10,004 nucleotides of DNA from an uncultured Collinsella sp. (GTDB lineage: Bacteria > Actinomycetota > Coriobacteriia > Coriobacteriales > Coriobacteriaceae), in the NCBI GenBank assembly GCA_902461085.1, contig CABPWH010000065.1, forward strand, positions 1 to 10,004, read 5' to 3'. The notes under the pieces are model-generated. The model was not told the DNA's origin, searched no databases, and saw only the letters and a list, made by a program, of their open reading frames with translations. The translations under genes were made by a program, and so were the position numbers. Every line of letters starts with the position of its first letter. The stretch's first letter is position 1. Of this stretch, positions 1 to 6,044 are shown piece by piece.

Positions 1-5
1 CGAGC

Positions 6-30
6 CGGAGAGCACTTAATGTGCTCTCCG
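6..30. repeat. Perfect 10-bp hairpin near the window edge
   Basis: Positions 6-15 are exactly complementary to 21-30, around a five-base loop TTAAT. No T-run follows on either strand, so this is not a standard intrinsic terminator. It lies about 70 bases beyond the stop codon of manA and could still mark the 3' end of that transcript. Just beyond it the octamer CGAGCAGG occurs twice (33-40 and 47-54). What lies further left is outside the window. Confidence 0.5.
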
Positions 31-102
31 TGCGAGCAGGACTGTCCGAGCAGGCGACCAAACCCCGCGTCCCATCCCGGCGAGCACTTGGGGACCGGTG
101 GC

Positions 103-1035
103 CTACAGGTGGCTGATGATCAGTTCCATCTTGCCTTCGAGGTCGATGGAGCTGACGGTGCTCGGGGCCAGCAGGTGGCTTCCCTTGTGGACGGGGTCGC
201 CGCAGACGGTGCCTTCGCCGTCGATGACCGACAGACACATGAAGGGCCAGCGCTGGTCGAGGGTCTTGCTGCCGTCGACACGCACGCGATCGACGGTGTA
301 GCAGGAGTTAGACTCGAGCTCGGTCACGCCATCGACCTCGGGCGCGGTTACCGTGCCGTCGGTCGGAGCCTGAACGTCAAAATCGATGCAATCGAGGCTC
401 TGCTCAATGTGCAGTGGGCGCAGCTTGCCGTCGGTGCCGGGGCGGTCGTAGTCGTACAGACGATACGTCACGTCGCTCGACTGCTGCGTCTCCAAAATGA
501 GCGTGCCGGTCTTGATGGCATGCACGGTACCGGAATCAATCTGGAAAAAGTCGCCCTTGTGGATCGGCAGCACGTTGAGCATGTCGTCCCAACGGCCTTC
601 CTCGATCATATGTGCGGCCTCGACGCGGTCCTTGGCACGCTGGCCGACGATGATCGTGGCGTCGGGTTCGCAGTCCAGCACATACCAGCACTCGGTTTTG
701 CCCAGGCTGCCGTTCTCGTGCTTGGCGGCGTACTCGTCGTTGGGGTGAATCTGGATCGAAAGGTCGTCCTTGGCGTCCAGAATCTTGATGAGCAGCGGGA
801 ACTCCTTGCCTTCACAGTTGCCAAAGAGCTCGCGATGCTCGGCCCACAGCCATGACAGCGTGTGGCCGGCATACGGGCCCTCCGCAATCTGGCAGTCGCC
901 GTTGGGATGGGCCGAGATGGCCCAGCACTCACCGATGGGACCCTCGGGAATGTCGTAGCCAAATACGGTTTCGAGCTGGCGGCCGCCCCAGATTTTCTCG
1001 TGGAAGATCGGCGTCAGTTTAATCAAATCGGACAT
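103..1035 (-). CDS. manA: Mannose-6-phosphate isomerase, class I (short form)
   Basis: Cytoplasmic zinc enzyme that interconverts mannose 6-phosphate and fructose 6-phosphate. The 310-residue product opens with LTPIFHEKIWGG, the typical start of the short Bacillus-type ManA (about 315 residues). The zinc-site motifs are visible: QIHPND (Q95, H97), GKTE (E115) and GTVHAI (H172). YRLYDYDR supplies the conserved active-site arginine R192. The C-terminal third is a second cupin-like half and looks complete. I chose the ATG at 1035 because GGGG at 1043-1046 sits seven bases before it; the in-frame ATG at 1041 is only one base from that weak ribosome binding site. The gene follows the gntR gene on the same strand, 73 bases after its stop, so the two may be co-transcribed. 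Its presence beside a beta-glucoside PTS hints at a mannose-containing substrate, but that is inference. Confidence 0.93.
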   Translation of the reverse strand: MSDLIKLTPIFHEKIWGGRQLETVFGYDIPEGPIGECWAISAHPNGDCQIAEGPYAGHTLSWLWAEHRELFGNCEGKEFPLLIKILDAKDDLSIQIHPNDEYAAKHENGSLGKTECWYVLDCEPDATIIVGQRAKDRVEAAHMIEEGRWDDMLNVLPIHKGDFFQIDSGTVHAIKTGTLILETQQSSDVTYRLYDYDRPGTDGKLRPLHIEQSLDCIDFDVQAPTDGTVTAPEVDGVTELESNSCYTVDRVRVDGSKTLDQRWPFMCLSVIDGEGTVCGDPVHKGSHLLAPSTVSSIDLEGKMELIISHL

Positions 1036-1056
1036 ATTCATACCCCATTGTGTTGC

Positions 1057-1094
1057 GCGGGCGCTGCGTAAAACTGCTCAAAATGAGCGCCCGC
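1057..1094. repeat. Perfect 9-bp inverted repeat between gntR and manA
   Basis: GCGGGCGCT at 1057-1065 is exactly repeated in inverse as AGCGCCCGC at 1086-1094, with a 20-base spacer. Inside the spacer GCTC (1076-1079) can also pair with GAGC (1085-1088), so two folds compete. No T-run follows in the direction of gntR-manA transcription. It is therefore more likely an intercistronic RNA structure or a protein-binding site than a terminator. Confidence 0.5.
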
Positions 1095-1108
1095 ATGACT
1101 ACAAAAAC

Positions 1109-1828
1109 CTATGCCAACGTTACGTTGTGCAACTCAAAGCGGTCGCCAACGTTGCGCGAGATCGAATACTCAAAGGCGGCGCCGCTGTCCAAAAAGCCAA
1201 TCTGGGTGAGCTCGAGCAGGGGAGAGCCAGGTTTGGTGTCCAGGCGATTGGCTTCTTCCTCGGTTGCTGCCACGGCGCGAATGGTACGGTGGAAGCTCGA
1301 AATTTTCAGCCCGCATTGCTCGCGGATGAAATGGTAGACCGATCCGTACAGGTCCTTCTTTTTAAGGCCTGGAATCAGCTCGAGGGGCATGTAGGTGTAC
1401 TCGATAACGATGGGCTTCCCATCGGCCTGACGCACGCGCACGACGTGATAGGCAAAGTCATCCTCGGCAATTCCCAGCTGGGCTGCGATGTCCGCTGGCG
1501 GATTAACAATCGAGAAATCGTAGACCACCGAGGTCACCTTTTCCCCGCGGTGCTCATACGAAAAGCCCTGGGCACGGTCGTTTTTGCCCTGGAAAAACGC
1601 CTGGCCGGGAAGTCCCGCCGTGTCCTTAACGTAGGTACCCGATCCGCGCCGGCTGGTAATAAGACCTTCCTCGGTGATTTGCTCGATAGCTCGTTTGACG
1701 GTGATTTTGGAAACGCTATAGAGCTCACAGAACTCAACGACGGTGGGAAGCTTGTCGCCCGGTTTAAGAGCGCCATCCTCGATACTTCGACGAATATCTG
1801 CAGCTATCGCCTCGTATTTGGGAATCAT
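1109..1828 (-). CDS. GntR-family transcriptional regulator (HutC subfamily, UTRA domain)
   Basis: A 239-residue DNA-binding regulator. Residues 1-68 form the GntR winged helix-turn-helix: YEAIAADIRRSIEDGALKPG, the recognition region VSKITVKRAIEQL-like, and the wing RRGSGTYV at 61-67. Residues about 85-235 form a UTRA ligand-binding domain, with the family signatures EYTYMP (143-148) and FEYSISRNVGDRF (219-231). Such regulators usually bind a phosphorylated sugar and release DNA. The start at 1828 is set by an excellent ribosome binding site, AAAGGAGGT, just upstream; the open frame extends 55 codons further but covers the promoter region and reads as non-coding. The gene is divergent from the GH1-PTS operon and so most likely controls that operon and itself. 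The effector is not readable from sequence; a 6-phospho-beta-glucoside is the obvious guess. Confidence 0.92.
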   Translation of the reverse strand: MIPKYEAIAADIRRSIEDGALKPGDKLPTVVEFCELYSVSKITVKRAIEQITEEGLITSRRGSGTYVKDTAGLPGQAFFQGKNDRAQGFSYEHRGEKVTSVVYDFSIVNPPADIAAQLGIAEDDFAYHVVRVRQADGKPIVIEYTYMPLELIPGLKKKDLYGSVYHFIREQCGLKISSFHRTIRAVAATEEEANRLDTKPGSPLLELTQIGFLDSGAAFEYSISRNVGDRFELHNVTLA

Positions 1829-1865
1829 GGAACCTCCTTTCCGACATATATGAATACAAAAAGTA

Positions 1866-1871
1866 AGTATA
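1866..1871 (-). promoter_or_regulatory. Candidate -10 box of the gntR(-manA) promoter
   Basis: Read leftwards, 1871-1866 is TATACT, five of six matches to TATAAT. It would start transcription near 1859 and give a leader of about 30 bases before the gntR start at 1828. I find no good -35 hexamer at the right distance, so this may be an activator-dependent, weak or wrongly placed promoter. Confidence 0.3.
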
Positions 1872-1937
1872 ACCCTCAACAGGGCATCCATATTACTTTT
1901 ATCTAAGAAGTTCGAGAAAGAAAAAAGAAAAAGACGC

Positions 1938-1965
1938 TTTACTTTTAAAATTAGAGCGCTATAGT
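1938..1965 (+). promoter_or_regulatory. Probable promoter of the GH1-PTS operon
   Basis: A -35 element TTTACT (1938-1943, four of six matches) and a -10 element TATAGT (1960-1965, five of six) are separated by 16 bases. A purine/A-tract block immediately upstream (1915-1933) could act as an UP-like element. The predicted start is near 1972, giving a leader of about 160 bases. Confidence 0.6.
1952..1963. promoter_or_regulatory. Candidate operator overlapping the -10 box
   Basis: TAGAGCGCTATA is a twelve-base near-palindrome (five of six pairs). It lies in the spacer and first bases of the -10 element of the rightward promoter, where a bound repressor would block RNA polymerase. The divergent gntR regulator is the obvious candidate to bind it. 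It does not match the generic HutC-type pattern GTNTANAC, so the assignment is tentative. Confidence 0.3.
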
Positions 1966-2003
1966 TTAAGCAACGAACGGAATCCTTCCGCACAACAGGA
2001 TCG

Positions 2004-2027
2004 ACCGTTTGGGGACGGTTTTGTTTT
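2004..2027 (+). terminator. Short hairpin with T-rich tail in the operon leader (possible attenuator)
   Basis: ACCGT (2004-2008) pairs with ACGGT (2015-2019) around a TTGGGG loop, followed by TTTGTTTT. The stem is only five pairs, so it would be a weak terminator by itself. It lies inside the predicted leader and partly overlaps the left arm of the REP-like pair, so pairing of that arm with 2072-2096 would compete with this hairpin. Confidence 0.35.
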
Positions 2028-2096
2028 GGCGGGTTGGATATCGGTATGACCGGTGCGCGCCCGCGCCGGATAACCTGTCAAAGCAAACCCGTCTCC
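2011..2096. repeat. Inverted pair of REP-like repeats in the operon leader
   Basis: The 25-base arm at 2011-2035 matches the reverse complement of 2072-2096 at 20 of 25 positions. Between the arms, 2050-2057 pairs with 2062-2069 to form an 8-bp G/C-rich hairpin (one G-U pair), and GGTTGGA (2032-2038) is exactly complementary to TCCAACC (2094-2100). The right arm resembles 5952-5976 upstream of the ROK kinase at about 21 of 25 positions. This layout is typical of REP/BIME elements, which are palindromic repeats often mobilised by RAYT transposases, though no such transposase is in the window. Confidence 0.55.
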
Positions 2097-2132
2097 AACC
2101 GGAAGCTCTAGAACACGAAAGCGAGGACTTTG

Positions 2133-3533
2133 ATGGCACAGTATCAGCTGCCCAACGACTTCTTCTTTGGCGCTGCTATGTCCGGCCCGCAGACTGAGGG
2201 TCAGTGGAACCAGGGCGGCAAGCTCGAGAACCTGTGGGACACCTGGTCCATCCAGGATCTGGGTTCGTTCTACAACTGCGTTGGCTCTTATGCCGGCAAT
2301 GACTTTATGGCCAAGTACCAGGAAGACTTTCGCATTTTGAAGGACTTGGGCCTGAATACCTATCGCACTTCCATCCAGTGGAGCCGTCTGCTCGATGCCG
2401 ACGGTAACCTTAACGAGGAGGGCGCCGCGTGGTATCACGAGCTGTTCCGCGCCTCTCGCGAGGCTGGTCTGGAGCCGTTCGTCAACCTGTACCACTTTGA
2501 CATGCCCACCTACCTCTTTAACCGTGGCGGCTGGGAGAGCCGTGAGGTCGTCGAGGCTTACGCGCATTACGCCGACGTCGCCTTCCACGAGTTTGGCCAG
2601 GAGATTAAGTACTGGTTCACCTTTAACGAGCCCATCGTCGAGCCCGAGCAGCGCTATCAGGAGGGCGTGTGGTTCCCGCAGCTCCACGACTTCAACCGCG
2701 CCCGCACCGTGCAGTATCACATCTCGCTGGCACATGCGCTGGCCGTGGCCAACTATCGTAAGGCCTATGACGAGGGCGCTATTCGCGCCGATGCCAAGAT
2801 CGGCATGATCAACTGCTTTACTCCGGTCTACACCAAGGAGAACCCCAGCGAGGCAGACCTCGAGGCCGTGCGTATGACCAGCGGCATCAACAATCGCTGG
2901 TGGCTCGACCTTATTACCAAGGGCGAGCTTCCTGCCGACGTGCTCGACAGCCTGGCCGAGGGCGGCGTTAAGCTCCCGTTCCGTGCCGGCGACCAAGAGA
3001 TTCTCAAGCAGGGTGTTGTCGACTGGCTCGGCTGCAACTACTACCACCCCACGCGCGTTCAGGCGCCGGCGAGCAAGATCGACCAGTACGGTCTGCCGCA
3101 CTTTGCCGACGAGTACGTGTGGCCCGACGCCGTTATGAACGAGAGCCGCGGCTGGGAGATCTACCCGCAGGGCCTCTACGACTTTGGCATGGACTGCGCT
3201 AAGAACTACCCCGATCTTGAGTGGTTCGTTTCCGAGAACGGCATCGGCATCATGGACGAATACAAGAACCGTGACGCCGAAGGAACCATCCAGGATGACT
3301 ACCGAGTCGACTTTGTGCGCCAACACCTGGAGTGGGTTGCCAAGGCAATCTCCGAGGGCGCCAAATGCCGGGGCTATCACTACTGGGCCGTCATCGATAA
3401 CTGGTCTTGGGCCAATGCCTTTAAGAATCGCTATGGCTTTGTCGAGGTCGATCTCATGGACGGCTACAAGCGCCGCCTTAAGAAGTCGGCAGCCTGGCTC
3501 AAACAGGTCGCCACGACCCACGTGGTTGATTAG
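2133..3533 (+). CDS. Glycoside hydrolase family 1, probable 6-phospho-beta-glucosidase
   Basis: A 466-residue cytoplasmic enzyme that would hydrolyse a 6-phospho-beta-glucoside into a sugar phosphate and a free sugar or aglycone. It is full length for GH1. The N-terminal signature FFFGAAMSGPQTEG (10-23) is present, TFNEP (163-167) carries the acid/base E166, and SENG (367-370) carries the nucleophile E368. Near the C-terminus DNWSWANAFKNRYG has serine S425 where non-phospho beta-glucosidases have glutamate, plus Y434, both marks of phosphorylated substrates. N432 stands where LacG has its phosphate-binding lysine, while K431 is adjacent. The ATG at 2133 follows GAGGA (2123-2127) at five bases; an in-frame TTG one codon earlier is less likely. 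It is the first gene of the PTS operon. The exact sugar (cellobiose, gentiobiose, arbutin or a mannosyl-glucose) cannot be read. Confidence 0.93.
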   Translation: MAQYQLPNDFFFGAAMSGPQTEGQWNQGGKLENLWDTWSIQDLGSFYNCVGSYAGNDFMAKYQEDFRILKDLGLNTYRTSIQWSRLLDADGNLNEEGAAWYHELFRASREAGLEPFVNLYHFDMPTYLFNRGGWESREVVEAYAHYADVAFHEFGQEIKYWFTFNEPIVEPEQRYQEGVWFPQLHDFNRARTVQYHISLAHALAVANYRKAYDEGAIRADAKIGMINCFTPVYTKENPSEADLEAVRMTSGINNRWWLDLITKGELPADVLDSLAEGGVKLPFRAGDQEILKQGVVDWLGCNYYHPTRVQAPASKIDQYGLPHFADEYVWPDAVMNESRGWEIYPQGLYDFGMDCAKNYPDLEWFVSENGIGIMDEYKNRDAEGTIQDDYRVDFVRQHLEWVAKAISEGAKCRGYHYWAVIDNWSWANAFKNRYGFVEVDLMDGYKRRLKKSAAWLKQVATTHVVD

Positions 3534-3653
3534 CGACCGGGCGAACGCCCAGACCGCGCGCCGCCGCGCGCAACACATGGCACATCTGGTGGCAGAGGGC
3601 GACAGACCACCGTGCGCATAGGAAAAGGCCGGATTTGAAAGTTAGGAGCAATC
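3534..3653 (+). other. Intercistronic region between GH1 and IIC
   Basis: These 120 bases hold small G/C-rich hairpins: GGGC/GCCC at about 3539-3550, GCGCGC paired with GCGCGC at 3556-3571, and GGTGG with CCACC at 3588-3611. None has a T-run, so read-through into the permease gene is expected. They could stabilise or process the mRNA between the hydrolase and transporter parts. A good ribosome binding site, AGGAG at 3644-3648, ends the region. Confidence 0.45.
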
Positions 3654-4997
3654 ATGGCCAGTGACAACGGAAAGAGCTTCCTCGACAAGTTTGCCGAGGT
3701 CTCTGCGAAGGTGGGAAACCAGGTTCACCTGCGTTCCCTGCGTGACGCCTTCGCGACCATCACGCCGCTCTATATCCTTGCGGGTATCGCGGTTCTTATT
3801 AACAACGTCGTGTTCCCTCTGTTCCCGCTCGATGCGGCGGGCCTTGCCAACCTTCAGACGTGGGGCTCGGCAATTACGCTGGGCACCCTCAATGTCTCTG
3901 CCATTATCTTGGCCGGATTGATTGGCTACAGCCTCGCCAAGAACAAGCGTTTCGATAACCCGCTCGCTTGCGTGGTCGTCGCCATCTCTGCCTTCGTCAT
4001 CATGATGCCGCAGCAGATCACCGCCTCGCTTGCCGCCACGAGCCCGCTGCTCACCGACAAGATCACCTCCGCCGAGGTCACGGGCGCCCTTTCGACTGCC
4101 AACACCGGCACCAACGGTCTGTTCTCGGCCATTATCATCGCTCTGCTCTCCGTCTCGCTCTTCATCAAGATTTCTGGCGTCGAGAAGCTCAAGGTTAAGC
4201 TGGGCGAGGGCGTGCCTCCCGCGGTCTCCAACTCCTTCAACGTCATGATCCCGATGCTGCTCAACCTCGCAATCTTCGCTCTTGCCGCAGCCCTGCTCGC
4301 CGTGTGCGCCGGCACCGATCTGTGCGCCATCATCTCCACGTGCATCTCCAACCCGCTCAAGAACATCATGAACGCCGGTCCGTGGGCTGTTATCCTCATC
4401 TACACCCTTGCCAACCTGCTGTTCTGCGTCGGTATTCACCAGTCCACCATCTCTGGCGCTACCGTCGAGCCGATCCTGACCATGCTCATTGTCGACAACA
4501 TGGCTACCTTCGCCGCCGGTGGCACCATCCAGCCCGATCACTACATGAACATGCAGATCGTTAACAGCTTTGCCCTCATCGGCGGCTCGGGCTGCACCCT
4601 CATGCTTCTGCTCGACACGCTCCTGTTCTCCAAGAACAAGGCTTCCGAGACCGTTTCTAAGATGGCTATCCTGCCTGGTCTGTTCAACATCAACGAGCCG
4701 GTTATCTACGGTTACCCCATCGTGTACAACCTGCCGCTTATGATCCCGTTTGTCCTTCTTCCCGACCTGTTCATCGGCATCACCTATGGCCTTACCTGCG
4801 CAGGCATCATCAGCCCCTGCATCGCCCAGGTGCCCTGGACCATGCCTCCCGTCATCAATGCCCTGCTCGCTACGGGCTTTGACTGGCGCGCTGGCGTGTG
4901 GCAGGCTCTCGAGATTGTCATTGGCATGGCCGTCTACCTGCCCTTTATGAAGATTTCCGAGAAGGCAATCGCCAAGCAGGAGACTCTCGCCGAGTAG
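3654..4997 (+). CDS. PTS lactose/cellobiose-family IIC permease
   Basis: A 447-residue integral membrane permease that carries a beta-glucoside or related disaccharide across the membrane while IIB phosphorylates it. About ten hydrophobic segments run from residue 35 to 432. Family marks are SLRDAFATITPLYILAG (28-44), GIHQSTISG with the conserved substrate-site histidine H262, FNINEPVIYGYP with E348, and VPWTMPP (393-399). In the structurally studied Bacillus ChbC the equivalent histidine and glutamate bind the sugar. No IIA or IIB domain is fused, which fits the separate genes downstream. Start: AGGAG at 3644-3648, five bases before the ATG. Operon neighbours are GH1 (120 bases before) and IIB (161 bases after). 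The sugar specificity of this family is broad, so cellobiose is only the default. Confidence 0.93.
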   Translation: MASDNGKSFLDKFAEVSAKVGNQVHLRSLRDAFATITPLYILAGIAVLINNVVFPLFPLDAAGLANLQTWGSAITLGTLNVSAIILAGLIGYSLAKNKRFDNPLACVVVAISAFVIMMPQQITASLAATSPLLTDKITSAEVTGALSTANTGTNGLFSAIIIALLSVSLFIKISGVEKLKVKLGEGVPPAVSNSFNVMIPMLLNLAIFALAAALLAVCAGTDLCAIISTCISNPLKNIMNAGPWAVILIYTLANLLFCVGIHQSTISGATVEPILTMLIVDNMATFAAGGTIQPDHYMNMQIVNSFALIGGSGCTLMLLLDTLLFSKNKASETVSKMAILPGLFNINEPVIYGYPIVYNLPLMIPFVLLPDLFIGITYGLTCAGIISPCIAQVPWTMPPVINALLATGFDWRAGVWQALEIVIGMAVYLPFMKISEKAIAKQETLAE

Positions 4998-5158
4998 AAC
5001 GCCTAACGTTCGTCCCTTTCACCTTTGCGGGCGCCGGTACGCGGTGCCGGTGCCCGCGGCTCTCTCCCTTGTGTAAAGATGCAGGGGGGTGGGCACAATA
5101 GCCGCAAGGAATAAAACCAGTTGTCGTCTGCGCGCCGCGCAGTTATAAGGAGGAAACC
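4998..5158 (+). other. IIC-IIB intercistronic region with strong stem-loops
   Basis: A 161-base spacer, long for a PTS operon. Positions 5027-5037 pair with 5047-5057 in an 11-bp stem with one G-U pair and a nine-base loop. It is followed by pyrimidine-rich sequence but no true T-run. CTGCGC (5128-5133) pairs with GCGCAG (5137-5142) just before the ribosome binding site. A weak promoter-like pair, TTGTGT (5069-5074) and CACAAT (5094-5099) with 19-base spacing, is possible. The region may partly terminate, protect or restart transcription and so set the ratio of membrane to soluble PTS subunits. Confidence 0.5.
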
Positions 5159-5461
5159 ATGAAGAAGATCATGCTCTGCTGCAATGCCGGTATGTCCACG
5201 AGCCTGCTGGTCCAGAAGATGCAGGCCGAGGTTGCAAACCGTGGTCTGGATATCGAGATCGAGGCTCGTCCCATGAACGAGGCCCACGATCACCTGGACG
5301 AGTGCGACATGTTGCTGCTTGGCCCGCAGATCGGCTACACCAAGGGCGATTTTGAGAAGGAGGCCGCCGGTCGTTTTCCGGTCGAGGTCATCAACATGGT
5401 CGACTACGGCCGCATGAACGCTGCCGGCATCATCGACCACTGCGTCAGCGTGATGGGATAG
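5159..5461 (+). CDS. PTS lactose/cellobiose-family IIB component
   Basis: A 100-residue cytoplasmic phosphocarrier that takes phosphate from IIA and passes it to the sugar bound in IIC. The N-terminal strand is followed by the phosphocysteine loop CCNAGMSTSLL. By alignment with E. coli ChbB (Cys10 three residues before the glycine) the phosphorylated residue is C8. MLLLGPQIGY (51-60) and the VEVINMVDYG segment are also typical of the family. Length matches stand-alone IIB proteins (about 100-106). The start is firm: AAGGAGG at 5147-5153, five bases before the ATG. The stop codon at 5459-5461 is nine bases before the preferred IIA start, so the two are tightly coupled. Confidence 0.95.
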   Translation: MKKIMLCCNAGMSTSLLVQKMQAEVANRGLDIEIEARPMNEAHDHLDECDMLLLGPQIGYTKGDFEKEAAGRFPVEVINMVDYGRMNAAGIIDHCVSVMG

Positions 5462-5470
5462 GTGCTCTGC

Positions 5471-5803
5471 ATGGAGGATATGAACGAACTGCAGATGACC
5501 TGCTTTGAGATCATCAGCTACGTCGGTACCGCCAAGAGCATGTACATCAATGCCGTGCAAAAGGCCAAGGAGGGCGATTTTGACGCCGCCGAGGAGCTTA
5601 TCAAGCAGGGCGACGAGGCCTATAACGGTGGCCACGATGTTCACATGGGGCTTCTGAAGAAGGAGGCCAACGGCGAGCGTAACGGCGAGGCCCCGTTGAT
5701 TCTGCTGCATGCCGAGGACCAGATGGCCGGTACCGAGACCATGCGCGTCATGGCGACGGAGCTCATCGAAATCCACAAGCAGCTGCAGGCACTTAAGGCC
5801 TAG
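5471..5803 (+). CDS. PTS lactose/cellobiose-family IIA component
   Basis: A 110-residue, mostly helical soluble phosphocarrier that receives phosphate from HPr and donates it to IIB; family members form trimers. The helices FEIISYVGTAKSMYINAVQKA and EGDFDAAEELIKQGDEAY lead to GGHDVHMGLL, whose H55 aligns with the phosphorylated histidine of ChbA and LacA. HAEDQM carries D83, the metal-binding aspartate at the trimer core. Starts are ambiguous: ATG 5471 is preferred because AGGTG at 5460-5464 lies six bases upstream; GTG 5462 (113 residues) and ATG 5480 (107 residues) are alternatives, the latter with GGAGGA too close. It is the last gene of the operon, followed by three hairpins, the final one a strong terminator. 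Confidence 0.93.
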   Translation: MEDMNELQMTCFEIISYVGTAKSMYINAVQKAKEGDFDAAEELIKQGDEAYNGGHDVHMGLLKKEANGERNGEAPLILLHAEDQMAGTETMRVMATELIEIHKQLQALKA

Positions 5804-5860
5804 TCGGCGTTATCGCCGCGAAGGACCGTGCGGTCCAACAGACAACATAGTCCCTTTGAC

Positions 5861-5899
5861 GGGCGCCGGGAGTCTCCGCCTCCCGGCGCCTTTATTTTT
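5861..5899 (+). terminator. Rho-independent terminator of the GH1-PTS operon
   Basis: An 11-bp perfect G/C-rich stem (5862-5872 with 5880-5890) and seven-base loop is followed by TTTATTTTT. Two smaller hairpins precede it after the IIA stop: CGGCG/CGCCG (5805-5818) and GGACC/GGTCC (5823-5836). This is the clearest transcription end in the left half of the window. Confidence 0.9.
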
Positions 5900-5949
5900 G
5901 GGGATGGTCTTGCGCGGCCTGTTGAGCAGCCATTTGCGTTTCCCCAGAT

Positions 5950-5990
5950 AAAACCTGCCAAAACAAACCTGTCCCTTTTTGGTAGGTTTT
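5950..5990. repeat. REP-like palindromic repeat upstream of the ROK kinase
   Basis: Positions 5950-5963 pair with 5977-5990 in a 14-bp stem with one G-U pair and a 13-base loop. The segment 5952-5976 matches the right arm of the leader repeat (2072-2096) at about 21 of 25 positions. The T-run at 5987-5991 also gives it a terminator-like look in the + direction. It sits 55-95 bases before the kinase start, close to where its promoter should be. Confidence 0.55.
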
Positions 5991-6004
5991 TGCCTTGGGA
6001 GCGG

Positions 6005-6010
6005 TACCAT
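6005..6010 (+). promoter_or_regulatory. Possible -10 box of the ROK kinase gene
   Basis: TACCAT at 6005-6010 matches the -10 consensus at four of six positions, including the key TA and final T, and would start transcription about 30 bases before the ATG at 6045. The same hexamer lies at 7121-7126 before the pyrophosphatase gene at a similar distance. No convincing -35 box is seen in either case. Confidence 0.25.
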
Positions 6011-6044
6011 ACAGGCAATGTTTAAACGAGAAAGGTGGGCTCCC

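Larger units (their letters stand above)
1829..2132. other. Divergent regulatory region between gntR and the GH1-PTS operon
   Basis: A 304-base gene-free stretch. The left half (about 1845-1970) is markedly A/T-rich compared with the surrounding genes. It carries the candidate gntR -10 box, a purine-rich A-tract block at 1915-1933 and the rightward promoter at 1938-1965 with an overlapping near-palindrome. The right half (1972-2132) is G/C-rich and would be the untranslated leader of the operon. It holds a short hairpin with a T-rich tail and an inverted pair of REP-like repeats. Confidence 0.8.

Noticed and set aside
36..75. Resemblance of TGTCCGAG to the D-arm of a serine or leucine tRNA
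   Set aside because: No acceptor stem, anticodon arm or T-arm can be built around it, and the stretch runs into the end of manA.
19..855. Rightward open frame opposite manA
   Set aside because: manA has a full set of zinc-site motifs on the other strand; this frame is its shadow.
1829..1993. 55-codon N-terminal extension of the GntR regulator
   Set aside because: The optimal ribosome binding site before 1828 fixes the start, GntR proteins normally begin at this point, and the extension covers A/T-rich promoter DNA.
1959..3578. Long leftward open frame (539 codons) opposite the GH1 gene
   Set aside because: It is the antisense shadow of a gene with clear GH1 catalytic motifs. G/C-biased third positions often leave the opposite frame open, and the protein shows no recognisable domain.
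3642..4541. Leftward open frame opposite the IIC gene
   Set aside because: Its product is a highly charged, low-complexity string with no domain, typical of the reverse of a membrane-protein gene.
5003..5776. Leftward open frame opposite the IIB and IIA genes
   Set aside because: It crosses two genes and their spacer on the opposite strand and has no recognisable features.
5979..6044. 22-codon N-terminal extension of the ROK kinase
   Set aside because: It runs through the repeat hairpin and candidate promoter; ROK kinases begin just before the IGIDVGGT loop, and AAAGGTGG supports ATG 6045.
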